A DNA stretch of 64,000 nucleotides from Taudactylus pleione (taxonomy: Eukaryota > Chordata > Amphibia > Anura > Myobatrachidae): the NCBI GenBank assembly GCA_031769625.1, contig JAUIMM010000115.1, positions 17,376,501 to 17,440,500 on the forward strand. The letters run 5' to 3'. Below the pieces are notes generated by a model that was not told the DNA's origin, ran no database searches, and saw only the letters and a list, made by a program, of their open reading frames with translations. The translations under genes were made by a program, and so were the position numbers. Positions 54,690-64,000 of the stretch are shown here, in pieces (positions within the stretch are counted from its first letter, which is position 1; each line of letters begins with the position of its first letter).

Positions 54690-55487
54690 CCATATTTATA
54701 CCCCCATATCTTAAAGGATCAGTCTTATGGGTCCAGTAGGATCTTTTTGTCCCCCTCAATGTTTCAAGTACATAATAAAAAAAAAAGTACATACGGTCTT
54801 CCTCAACCAAATGTAAGTAATTGAGCACAATACCCTGTGTCTATTGAAGCTGTCTGATCATTTCATAAAGTACTGCTAGATGATTTCCCTCAGTAATGCG
54901 ACCATTAGACAGTGATTTGTTTTCTTACCATATCTGCAGATGGCAAACAACTGTTTTCATTATTTCTAAAAACCGGGGATTTTTCTATGTAATACAGAGG
55001 ACTTGTGTCCTCAAAAAAAAAGTGCTGTATTTAAAATAAATGCTGGTTTAGGAGGCTGCTGTACTTAAAATAGCCATGCATACACAAGTCCTTTAATTAA
55101 GAGTATTTTAGTGAAGGTCGCATGTAATAGAGCTCTGATTCATCGAAGTTGCTTTGTTGCTAAAATGTTCAGTCTGCATTGCAATCTAGATGCGAGGTAA
55201 ATCCAAACAGCTTATTCCACCCCCCCACCCCCCCCGTAAGTAGCACAGGACCACATTACCAAGTCCCCCTGACCTCGTGCCCCCTTTCCGGAGGCGCGCA
55301 ACTATGCTGCGTACACAGCGTCCCTTCCCGCACCCGGTGACACCACGTGGAGGGATGCCACTGGTAACACATTCATGGCCTATATTCAAACACACGAAAA
55401 CAAAAACTGTTTTTGCCACAAATTATTGGATGTTTGTTTTTGTGCCAAAATGTAAATCTTCCTTTCCCCCGGCATTAAGCTATTACT
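54690..55487. other. Unassigned intron DNA
   Basis: No recognised repeat except a C-run near 55220-55236. Confidence 0.4.
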
Positions 55488-55808
55488 TATACCTCTTTTC
55501 CACCAAAAACTGCACCTTCGATCTGGGTTACTCCCAGGTCAGCCCTGCTAAACCTGTGAGGTCATAAAAAGTGGGAGGTGAATGCTCCACAACCACCAAT
55601 CAGCTCATTTTAGGCATGACCCAGGTCAGATAACCCGAGTTGCACCATTTACACTGCACCATTACCCGGGTCCATCCTGGGTCCAACCCTGGTAGCTACC
55701 TGGGTTGGATTGCTGGGTCACTTGACCTGGGTTATTTTTCAGGGACCCTTTTACACTGAACTGCGACCCGGGTAAACCTTGGTTTTTGCTCTGGTGTAAA
55801 ATGGTATT
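55488..55808. mobile_element. ATACC-ended MITE, copy 2
   Basis: TATACCTCTTTTCCACC opens and CTGGTGTAAAATGGTATTA closes. The inside has CTGGGTTACTCCCAGG, ACCCGGGTCC and TGACCCAGGTCA-type palindromic phrases like the 60321-60756 element. Non-coding. Confidence 0.72.
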
Positions 55809-56009
55809 ATTCATCACTTCCACCCTCCTCCCCTGCCATTGCTTTAGGGGAGAGCATGGCAAAATATTTAGGAATATTATCTAGTTGTACTTCTAGATTG
55901 GAAGCTGTTATGCCATGGACTCTAATCTGTGATTGTGATGCTCATTCTTCCAATAGCTCCCCCCACCTATCTGTGTGTTGACGTGGTCTACAATGAGTGG
56001 ATTTTAACA

Positions 56010-56219
56010 ATTATATAGTGTTCATTCTAGCACCCTGCACCTGTAACAACCCGTGCAGTTCCTCTTTCATGTCTGGGGTGTCGCTTTCTGCTCTGGTGCT
56101 TCTAGCGCATTCTGGTCTGTATCCTCAAGCACCAGAGCAGAGAGCAACGCCCCAGACAGGAAAGAGGAACTTAATGGGTTGTGACAGGTGCATGGTGCTA
56201 GAATAAACACTATTTGTAT
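56010..56219. mobile_element. Snap-back hairpin element, arms about 90 bp
   Basis: TATAGTGTTCATTCTAGCAC...GCTCTGGTGCTT (56013-56105) is repeated inverted at 56128-56217 with a loop of about 22 bp. Mismatches are few. No flanking duplication could be fixed. Structurally like 37422-37570 but unrelated in sequence. Confidence 0.85.
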
Positions 56220-56704
56220 ATGACTTAATGACACCCAACCCTAAGTGGGATAATTATGTATATTTTATGCAGTGTGGCACTAACTTTCTAATAGCTGCTA
56301 ACATTGTTGACTTGTCATCCATGACAGATTGCCACTGAGCTTTAATTTTACACAGTTTTTGAAATTGTTGGTTACAGTTTTTGTTACCGCTGCTTGTTTG
56401 ATAGTGTTTTTCGTGTTCCTTCTCTGTTGTGGGTTACTTAGCTCGCTGCGATTTGACACTGTGGTGACTTTGTTACTTGTACTAAGCTTGGCAACTCTGG
56501 TCTCCTTACCTGGAATTTGTTGAAAGGAGTGCGCTCCTGCGCTGCCCCCTCCAGCATCCTGTTTGTTACACTGAGCTGGTGGTCACTAGGATCCACTGGA
56601 ATTCAGTCAGAAGGGGTCCAATTTATGATATGTGCTACTGTGCATGTGCGGAGTCTCCACGTATCTTTACCCCATTCTGTCCATGAGGACAGGACTGACT
56701 CTAA
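56220..56704. other. Unassigned intron DNA
   Basis: A 64-codon hydrophobic plus-strand frame (56329-56523) has no recognised relative and is probably chance. Confidence 0.35.
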
Positions 56705-56742
56705 GGGGTATATTTACTAAAGTGAGAGTTTTTAGAAGTGGA
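56705..56742. mobile_element. Left-end relic of the 46489-type MITE
   Basis: GGGGTATATTTACTAAAGTGAGAGTTTTTAGAAGTG equals the inverted right end of 46489-46643; the rest is missing. Confidence 0.75.
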
Positions 56743-56828
56743 GATGTCAGCTATACTGACCTGGCTGCTGCATGAGAAGTGCTGTAGCTTGACCCAGGAG
56801 ACAGCACCCCTAACCTGATATTGCAACT

Positions 56829-56895
<67 letters not shown>
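56829..56895. repeat. (TG)n(TA)n compound microsatellite
   Basis: About 17 TG units followed by about 16 TA units. Confidence 0.97.
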
Positions 56896-56899
<4 letters not shown>

Positions 56900-57055
56900 C
56901 CTTTATTTATATGGCGCAACAAGTGTTCCACAGCGCCTTACATAGAACTAATAGGTGAACAAGAAACAAGTGACTTAAAGTACATTACAGTGCAGGACAA
57001 GGACACGATTTATATACATTGCTGCAATAGCGATTAAAGCACTCACAATAAGCAG
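56896..57055 (-). mobile_element. L2-group LINE 3' tail, antisense
   Basis: The reverse complement reads GCGCCATATAAATAAAG at its 3' end, preceded by GTAAGGCGCTGTGGAACAC and then by sequence matching 31090-31235 of the long L2 copy (GTCACT, GTCCTTGTCCTGC and TTGCTATTGC parts). Only the 3' UTR remains. It abuts a (TA)n/(TG)n tract at 56829-56895, which may have grown from the LINE's own terminal microsatellite. Confidence 0.72.
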
Positions 57056-57174
57056 CCGGGAGTTGGCAGTCTGGTGTTAGGTGCCCTTATGGGAAGTAAA
57101 GAGAAGCACATGAGATAGAGAACCGAACGGAACCGAGTAGAACCGAGCCTGCACATCCCTAATATATACTCAAT

Positions 57175-58845
57175 GAACATCCTTTTTGTATTTAATTATG
57201 ACAGGTTATGGGTGACAGTATTCAAACCTTTTTTTTTCCAATGGACTGTCACTGACATTATATTAGGTACATTTCTTTGCTTTACACTGGACCTGGAAGT
57301 ATGTACTGAATATGTTCAGTTGCTTTGACTGGTGAGAAGATTGATGAAAGCACAACAAGGAAGATTAAACACAAAACCCTGTAATCATATCTTAAATTAA
57401 GCTACTGCTAGATTGTGCTGCAAACTGTGCAACCCTGATTTAGCCTTTTGTATGTGCATTGGTAGTTTTGCAGTCTTTCTCGTGCATAGCCTTGAGAGGA
57501 TTTAATATGCATGTCACGCTGAATGACGTTAGAAGGATCTGTCCTTGAGCATAAACTATGTATGTTGTGTGGTGAGGTTTTTTTTTTTTTAATTCTGCTT
57601 GCCTAACAAAGTACATCCATTATTATCACACAGTACTTTGTAGGTTTTAATTCCATCCGCTCTCTATAAAAGGGTTAAGAGGTCTGTTATTTTCAGTGCA
57701 AAATAAATATTCAGGAACATTCTTTAACAAATACGCCGTTATCTATGTTGCATGCAAATTATTCCACTAACTATAGACTGTGGATTTAATTATAGCGTTA
57801 TATGAGGTTGGTTGTTCGGCTTGTAATTCCAGTTACTGTGCTTTTTCATTGCATATAAAAGTGATTTGTTAATATTTTGTGAAGTGGTTACTCTGTGAAA
57901 GTGTGCAGCCTTTCATAACTGGAGACAAGTTTATGGCAGGGTTTTTATGTTTAGAAAGTGTTCAGTTGGACATTAATGAGAAACAGAGCTCACCGCTGTG
58001 AGACAAGGAATGTCACTGTAATTATGCAGCAGCTAACTGGCATTCATACGAAGGTCTTACAAAACACAAAGTGACACAATATAGCCGAAAAGAAGAATAG
58101 ATGTTTGATCTTGCCTGCATCAGTATCACAGGGAATGTGCATGACCATATTAGGAAACTTTGGTTCTCCAATTGTTGAACTAAATTCCCAGCATGCTCTC
58201 TTTGCCAGTGCAACGAGGTGCAATTCCTAGCACCTAAACGAGTTTCTGAAAGTTGATGATGTAACAAGAGCTGTAGGTTGTTTTTATTTGCTTGCTGTTG
58301 CACAGTTACCAGGCATTTAACTGATATAATTAGAACGTTTTCTTTGTAAATAGCTCAAACTTTCAATATGCCAAGAGACGTCTTACTTCTCTTTTCTCTG
58401 CTTTTACATTTATTGTTGCAGAACAAAAACGTAATGGCCTCAAGCAGAAATCATATCAAAGCACTGAAGAAACGCATATTTTAAAGTATGCATTTTATTT
58501 CTGGCTGCTACACGACAACATTTAAAACTGCTGTTATGTAAAAATTGTTGATTTTTTTTCTGTTTTAGGAAGCACAAGTTTACCAGCATATATTTATATA
58601 CTGTACAACACACTCTACTGCCATGAAGAGGTGCCTGGAATTAATTGCCAGAATTGGTAGCATATTCCCGGCATAGGGCATTGTAGTAGCTTGTGCCTTC
58701 CATTACAATGCAAAAACAGTTTTTGGGTTATAACAATGATATAGGTTTTAATCATGTTATTTTTCAATGTTTGCTGCCTGTAATGTTGTGCTTTAAATAT
58801 TCATTACCACTTGTTATGATGGTGTATCTTAAAATGTACATTGTG
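57175..58845. other. Intron DNA without recognised repeats, candidate regulatory stretch
   Basis: 1.7 kb of non-repetitive, AT-rich DNA in an otherwise transposon-dense part. It contains an octamer-type ATGCAAAT at 57752-57759. No coding signal. Absence of repeats is only weak evidence for constraint. Confidence 0.35.
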
Positions 58846-58849
58846 GTCT

Positions 58850-59186
58850 CATGCCACACATCCACTACCCGAACCTGGGAAGACAGTACGATTACGACCT
58901 CGTAATTGTACCGTCATTCCCCATCCTCTGCTGTGCCTACACTGTACGATCAGTCGTTCAGTATAGGCACCCTCCATCATCACCGAACATGGTCAATCTG
59001 TCGTTATCGGCAGATTGACCAGCATGTTCGGGCGATGATGTCGGAAACTACCCGCTGGAGCGCGCATCGCTGGTCGTTTCTGACATTTGCATGCCTGATT
59101 TGTGCCCGATTACCGAGCTATTGAACGATAACGATGTCGTTATCGTTCAGTCGCTCTGTTTAATCGTGTAGTGGATACCCGACTTT
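58850..59186. mobile_element. MITE with CGATAACGAT palindromes
   Basis: ATCCACTACCCGA near the left and TAGTGGATACCCGA near the right mark inverted ends. The inside has GTACGATTACGACC, TGTCGTTATCGGCAGATTGACC and CGATAACGATGTCGTTATCG. In style it matches the Harbinger-like element at 17443-17754. Limits approximate. Confidence 0.55.
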
Positions 59187-59995
59187 AGTTTGTGTGAATC
59201 TAACTTCAGCTTTGGCTGTGTATTTGTATGTATTCATGAAATACTCGAGGTAGCTATTTTGAAACTCAATAGTCAAACATGGCTGCTGGAATTCCGCTCA
59301 TTGATTACAGAGATTTTTTGCATTTTTCATGTATGTAATACTAATTATTTAAACTACATTCAATTAAAGTGATCTTGTGAACGCCTGAAAACCAAACCGA
59401 TGTAACCGTTTTATCAGTTTGTATAACGTCACTGTAATAATTTGTCACTGATGACTGACCACCTGCATGTAGCAGGTGTATAAAAATCTTCCCCTTTTTC
59501 AATCGATTGTGGCAATTCTGCAATCGATTGTGTATAAAAATCTTTCCCTTTTTCAATCGATTGCAAATTGCACGATTGCTGCAATCAATTACTGAAGTAT
59601 GGGGGCCCTAACTTGGTCTCTTTTTTGCACAACTATTTGTGCAGTAGAGAATCCAATCCTGGGATCAGGAATGTCAATTAAGCCATGTGGAATCTCATGG
59701 TTAGTTCATGTATTTTGTATGTCATGCTAATTTTGTGTGGATGGTATGCTGGATAGGACATGCAGAATAGGTACTGTGGTTGTCTGTCATCAACATTTAT
59801 GGTTCTAAAACGCTATTAAATGTGCTGACTAATTGTTAATCTGCAGAGTTAGGTGCAGGTGGCGAGTCATGTTCTATGAGAGAGTGCATAAACCTGTCTG
59901 CAAAGTCAGTTTTATACTTGTATGGAATTGTTAGACTTTGTTCAGTGTCCTTTTAACTAAGCAGATCATACGTAAGTATGCATGATATAAACAGG
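59187..59995. other. Unassigned intron DNA with a short direct repeat
   Basis: TATAAAAATCTTCCCC and TTTTTCAATCGATTG at 59479-59510 recur at 59532-59563. No gene. Confidence 0.5.
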
Positions 59996-59997
59996 CA

Positions 59998-60153
59998 GTG
60001 ATATACTAATTAATACTCGTCACTAATCTTAAATGGTGCTCCAACCAATCAGCTCCTAACTGTTATTTTACAGGCTGTGTTTGAAAAATGACAGGAGCTG
60101 ATTGGTTGGAGCACCCTTTAACATTAGTATCGAGTGAGAACAAGCATATCACT
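59998..60153. mobile_element. Palindromic MITE with CCAACCAATCAGCTCC arms
   Basis: GTGATATACTAATTAATACTC... and GGTGCTCCAACCAATCAGCT on the left are mirrored by GGAGCTGATTGGTTGGAGCA and ...ATATCACTCC on the right. The loop carries CAGGCTGTGTTTGAAAAATG, a phrase common in amphibian MITEs. Confidence 0.82.
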
Positions 60154-60320
60154 CCTTATTAGATGGCGCCCTTAGTGTTGATTGGATGGTCATAATGCAT
60201 CACTATTTCTATACTTTATTTTTAGATTCCTATCTTCCCTATTACAATTTACAGTTAAGTTTCCTCAATTGCGTTATTCCCAGAAGAAAAATAATAGTTG
60301 CTTTCATCAACAAGCTTTCT

Positions 60321-60756
60321 AATACCGCTTTTACACCAGAGCTAAAACCCGGGTTGTTGCAGGGTTAACCCGGGTAGCTCCTTGGTGTAAAAGGGGAAAG
60401 GGTTGGATTGCCAGGTCGAGTGACCCAGCAATCCAACCCAGGTAACTAGAAGGGTTTAACACGGGAATAACCCATGAAACCCTGCTGTGTAAATGACACG
60501 ATCCGGGTCACGGTGACCTGAATTGCGCCGCATTCCGGCCGATTGGCCAGCTTCAGTGGTGCTTGGAGATGACGTCATCTCCAAGGGTCCACTTCAACGC
60601 CGGAAAAGCTGGTTCTATGCAGACCCAGCTTCGGTGTGAACGGCGCCGGCTCGGGAAAATCCTGGGTCGGTGCCGGCTAAATTCCGGGTCTGATCCGGAT
60701 TGGAACCTTGTTCTAACCTCCGGGTCAGACCCGGAATTTAGGTGTAAAAGCGATAT
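60321..60756. mobile_element. ATACC-ended MITE, copy 3
   Basis: AATACCGCTTTTACACCAGAGC and TTTAGGTGTAAAAGCGATAT are the inverted ends. The inside has AACCCGGGTT, GGGTTGGATTGCC-GTCG/GTGACCCAGCAATCCAACCC and GGGTCTGATCCGG/CCGGGTCAGACCCGG hairpins. Non-coding. Confidence 0.8.
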
Positions 60757-61204
60757 AAACTAACCTTTACTAAATTTCAGGAAGTGGCCATTTTGCTTCC
60801 ACACTCCTATAATGTATGCTCTGGGTGTATCTACAGGATTTTATCACTCACTGCTCAGGGTGATTTCACACTACAGAAATAACTTGACTTGCACAAAATA
60901 GCCAAAATCCTGAAGGGACAATTTTTGGTAGCCTCCTGCTGGCAAGAAAGTATACATGTATACAATGTAGCATTCATTGTCACCGCATTGACAAAAAATG
61001 GTTACAAGGTAAATATCAATAGAATTTCAGTTTGCATTTTCTTAGTTACAAAGATAGATAAATTGTGATCTCCTCTCTGATTCCTAACAATAGATGTTGT
61101 GGGATATGTATTCTGTGCCATGTTATTTCCTTTAACTTTTTTTTTTTACAATATTTTACAAAATAGTAAGCCTAATGTAGCTATCCTCTAATAATCTATA
61201 AACA
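60757..61204. other. Unassigned intron DNA
   Basis: Nothing recognised. Confidence 0.4.
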
Positions 61205-61560
61205 ATTGCTTTTCAGTGGGCGGGATGCACTATGATCTATTATGCTGTGAAACCCCCTGAAAATGCAGTTTTTGGGGGTTTGACTGCATTTTCCATAAAC
61301 GCAGCTTGGAGCAGGTGGGCGGCGCCATCTTCAGATGACGTTGCCCTATAGAAGCCCATGGGCGTTTCTTCGCAAAGTTCACTGAGAAGGATTCAATCGG
61401 ATCCCTCTACCGCAAAGGATCGCTTTTATCGGTTGAGCTGTCCTTTGCAATTTTCTTCATACATTCCAGCGTATGGTGGCGGAACACATCGCATGCAATA
61501 TGCGATGCTTGATGCATCCCATCCATGATGTTTTTAGCATCAAGAAAATGACTTTTTCAT
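61205..61560. repeat. Probable MITE remnant
   Basis: GGGCGGGATGCACTATGATC near the left; GCATTTTC/GAAAATGC, AACGCAG, ATCGCATGCAATATGCGATGC palindrome and GATGCATCCCATCC near the right suggest inverted ends around 61215 and 61525. Weak. Confidence 0.45.
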
Positions 61561-61602
61561 TGAAAAGCACATTGGTTATATAATAACGGTTACAGCTCTT
61601 AA

Positions 61603-62116
61603 CGGGATATAGCCAGGATCCCGGCGGTCGGAATACCGGCTCCGGAATCCCGACGATCCTCAAAATACCAGCTCCAGAAACCAGGCGGTCAGAATTCTGA
61701 TGGTGAGTATCAGGGTTAGGATGCCAAAGGGGACGGTTAAGCAGCAGGAGGGGAGGGTTACGGTTAGGCTGCTGGAACGGACAGTTAGGGTTAGGCTGCA
61801 GAAGGGGTGGGTTAGGACAGGGGTAGCCAACCCTGGTCCTCGAGAGCTACCAACAGTGCATGTTTTCCAGGTCTCCTCACAGAATTACAAGTGAAATAAT
61901 TAGCTCCACCTGTGGATCTTTTAAAATGTGTCAGTGAGTAATACACCTGTGCACCTGCTGGGTGACCTGCAAAATGTGAACTCTTGGTAGGTCTTGAGGA
62001 TCGAAGTTGGCTACCCCTGGGTTAGGGTAAACGTTAGAATACAACCTACATTGACAATTTCACTATCTGGATTCCGGAGCCAACATTGTGACCGCCGAGA
62101 TCCTGTATCCAACCCC
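61603..62116. mobile_element. Telomere-like palindromic element, copy 4 (carries nested hAT)
   Basis: GGGATATAGCCAGGATCCC and GGCGGTCGGAAT at the left; ATTGTGACCGCCGAGATCC and TGTATCCAACCCC at the right. The interior has GGTTAGGGTTAGGC-like units (61735-61815 and 62020-62035), interrupted by the hAT MITE at 61818-62019. Confidence 0.8.
61818..62019 (+). mobile_element. hAT-type MITE, TSD with one mismatch
   Basis: CAGGGGTAGCCAACCCTGG and GAAGTTGGCTACCCCTG; flanks GGTTAGGA (61810-61817) and GGTTAGGG (62020-62027). The central 110 bp is the reverse complement of the centre of 41328-41531. Its target lies in telomere-like units, which can also produce such a flank by themselves, but the perfect inverted ends support insertion. 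Confidence 0.88.
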
Positions 62117-62119
62117 TCT

Positions 62120-62318
62120 TGACATGACATTTGGTGGAAATAAACAATAGCTACAATTAGCAAGTGGATCCCAAAATATAAAGAAAAATGTTTCTGCCTC
62201 TTGCCTCCATTTGAGATACACACTTGGCTCTACATGTAAGCTAGACAAAGGGAAGGTTAGTAGTGCCTTTGCCAAAGTTTTTCTTATAGGGACCCAAAAA
62301 ACTGTTCTGATATGAACT
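62120..62318. other. Unassigned spacer
   Basis: Nothing recognised. Confidence 0.35.
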
Positions 62319-62326
62319 CTTCTGTG

Positions 62327-63462
62327 CAGGGGTGTATCTAGGGGTCCGAGCGCCCCTGGCAAAGTAATGGACTGGCGCCCCCTCCCCCCCATATTTTCTG
62401 AATACTTCTATCTGTACTTCTTTGTGTCTGTCCGTGCTTCTATCTTTTCCTCCTTCTGCCTCTCTGTGTCTCTTTATGTACCCCCTACTGACTCTATACC
62501 CCATATTCGTCTCTGTGCCCACTTCTGCATCTCTGTACCTCTATATGTATCCCCAATTCATCTCTGTGCCTCTATCTGTGCTCCATTCTGCCTCTCTGTG
62601 CCTCTTTCTGTACCCCCTTCTGTCTGTCTGTATCCCTTATTCTTTCTGTGCCTTTAACTGTGCCCTCTTCAGCCTGTCTGTACCCCATATTCCTCTCATT
62701 GTCATTATATGTGCACCTTTCTGCTTCTATCTGTACCCATTATTCCTCTCTATGCACCCCCTCCCCCTTGCTAAATTCCCAGCTGCCTGTTGAATGCAGC
62801 TTACCTGCTCCAGTAGTGCAGCAGTGTCCAATGTCCAACTTATGGATTACTTGGTCCTGATGGATGGCGCCCTCCACGGTGGGCAGGTGTGTCCCAGGAA
62901 CCTCCCCTCTCCAGTCCAATTTCCTGTACACTGCACTGCAGTCTCCGCCCATCTGAAGTCATGTGCGCGTTGTGAGCGCGGAGGGTGGAAGCTGACGTGG
63001 CTCAGGCTGACAGCTGTGACCTGTCTAAGACCAGGCAGTATAGTTGAAGCGCAGTCGTGCTCCAGCACACCCTTTATCATTTACCGCGACTGGAGCTTGC
63101 CCTCCCTACACCCCTGAGTGTACCAGGCAGCCGCCGGCAAGCGATGGCGGCTGCCCGGACCTTGACATCTAAGAACTAGATGGCAGCCGCCATTGCTTGC
63201 CTGCGGCTGCCTGGTACAATAGAATAAATAAAGTTGTTTTTTGTTTTTTTTTAATAAGGCGCGCTTGACGTCATAACATCATGTGCGACTCATCGCTGCT
63301 GCTGCACTGAGGAGCCACAGGGGCATACCCGGGACTGCAGTCTTGGCAGCCCTGTTTTCATTCTACCCCCTGGCCACGGGTGGCACTCCCGGGTGGCGCC
63401 CCCCCCCCTTAGCTGGCACCCCTGGCGAGTGCCATCCTGGCCAATGGGTAGATAAGCCCCTG
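62327..63462 (+). mobile_element. hAT element, 1.1 kb, with perfect TSD
   Basis: CAGGGGTGTATCTAGGGG and GGGTAGATAAGCCCCTG are inverted ends, same class as 6223-6593. CTTCTGTG is duplicated at 62319-62326 and 63463-63470. GCGCCCCTGGC just inside the left and GGCACCCCTGGC just inside the right extend the symmetry. A pyrimidine-rich array fills 62400-62760. A CAGCCGCCGGCAAGCGATGG / CCATTGCTTGCCTGCGGCTG hairpin lies at 63127-63214. No transposase. Confidence 0.92.
62400..62760 (+). repeat. Pyrimidine-rich minisatellite TCTGTGCCTCTATCTGTACCCC-like
   Basis: Irregular units of roughly 30-45 bp combine TCTGTGCCTCT, ATCTGTACCCC and TTCTGCCTCTC. Open frames through it (96 and 123 codons) are artefacts of composition. 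Confidence 0.85.
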
Positions 63463-63634
63463 CTTCTGTGTTTGTTAGTGTGCCCCATACAAAATGTATA
63501 TCATAATTAAAAGATCATGATTTTGAACATAATTCAGATATAGTTATCCTTCCTTTGCATGATTTTCATATCAGCAGTTACACTGGATGAGGCACACATT
63601 AGTAGCCTCTTCTTACAGATCATGATACCAACTA

Positions 63635-64000
63635 AGGGGCATATTCAATTGCCGGCGAAAAGCCGTTATCGGCGATACTTTTTCGTCAATGATGTAATTT
63701 TCACCAATCTGGACTTATCTCCGTATTCAATACTTAAGACTTTTCGCTGGTGCGGAAAGTCAATGGATAGAACCCTGCGAAAAAGTATCACCTATGAAAT
63801 AGGTCTCGAAAAAAAGTGCAGAATTGGGGTTTTGGTGTCCAAACTTCCAGAAACCACCCAGCACCACTTGGACTGTCCCCCAAAGGTAAACTGTGTCAAT
63901 ATTGTTTTAAAAAGTTACCCAGGACACCCCAAAAAAGTACTTTCATTTTGGGGGTGAAAAAACTAAAGTTGGGGGACAAACTTCTAAACTAATGAAATAG
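63635..64000. mobile_element. GGGGCATATTCAATTG MITE, left part, cut by window end
   Basis: Starts GGGGCATATTCAATTGCCGG with GCCGTTATCGGCGATA and CCGTATTCAATA phrases, typical of a MITE left end. The inverted right end would lie beyond 64000. The 132-codon frame to 63957 overlaps it and matches no known protein. Confidence 0.5.

Larger units (their letters stand above)
15268..64000 (+). other. SLC22A23: 5' part of SLC22A23 intron 1 (continues beyond window)
   Basis: Begins with the GTAAGC donor after residue 178. No downstream SLC22A23 coding sequence (for example the WDLVC segment expected to start exon 2) was recognised in any plus-strand frame, so the intron is inferred to run to the window end, at least 48.7 kb. 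It is filled by the mobile elements listed separately and by AT-rich DNA without recognisable genes. A large first intron is known for this gene in other vertebrates. Confidence 0.8.

Noticed and set aside
56329..56523. Hydrophobic 64-codon frame that might be a small membrane protein
   Set aside because: Composition of a T-rich stretch gives Leu/Val/Phe runs; no Kozak context or conserved motif.
62367..62793. Plus-strand frames of 96 and 123 codons rich in Ser, Leu, Cys and Pro
   Set aside because: Translation of a pyrimidine-rich minisatellite inside a hAT element.
63559..63957. 132-codon plus-strand frame at the window end
   Set aside because: Overlaps the left end of a MITE and has no recognised domain.

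Overview
The window is animal nuclear DNA, and most of it is non-coding. One genuine host exon is recognisable: coding exon 1 of SLC22A23 at 14734-15267 on the plus strand. It lies in a GC- and CpG-rich promoter/5' UTR block (about 13700-15350) and is followed by a canonical splice donor. Everything from 15268 to the window end is then the 5' part of intron 1 (at least 48.7 kb), and 1-13700 is upstream intergenic DNA. The repeat mix (a DIRS tyrosine-recombinase retrotransposon, many hAT miniature elements, Tc1 and mariner copies, Helitrons, L2-group and L1/Tx1-group LINEs, palindromic MITEs) fits an amphibian, most likely a frog. That is inference; the species cannot be read from the sequence.

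Upstream region (1-13700): an L2-group LINE fragment (897-1455), a broken antisense fragment resembling TMEM179 exon 1 (1545-1755), a 190-bp tandem duplication (2881-3254), nested MITEs (3826-9955) and an internally deleted DIRS element (10003-13406). The DIRS copy has inverted terminal repeats, an internal complementary region, a 670-codon gag/RT frame and the end of a tyrosine recombinase.

Intron region (15268-64000): fairly plain AT-rich stretches (15268-16205, 17755-18640, 19595-22190, 24117-26265, 27091-29160, 57175-58845) alternate with transposon clusters. These include three antisense deleted Helitrons of one family (16210-17363, 31259-31931, 50658-54685), an L2-group LINE with a recognisable RT (about 29170-31250), two Tc1 copies (35837-37201 and 44701-46336), an L1/Tx1-like 3' fragment (51560-53045) and at least ten hAT elements, most with 8-bp target-site duplications readable by eye.

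The genes do not form a system; the transposons form a layered insertion record. Several nestings can be ordered: hAT into Helitron (twice), hAT into a palindromic MITE with an empty paralogous site elsewhere in the window, hAT into telomere-like palindromic elements (twice), and MITEs into a tandem repeat. I found no undescribed functional system. The most unusual items are the TMEM179-like fragment, the DIRS copy, two subfamilies of one hAT core with different ends, and the palindromes whose cores carry telomere-like or long minisatellite DNA.
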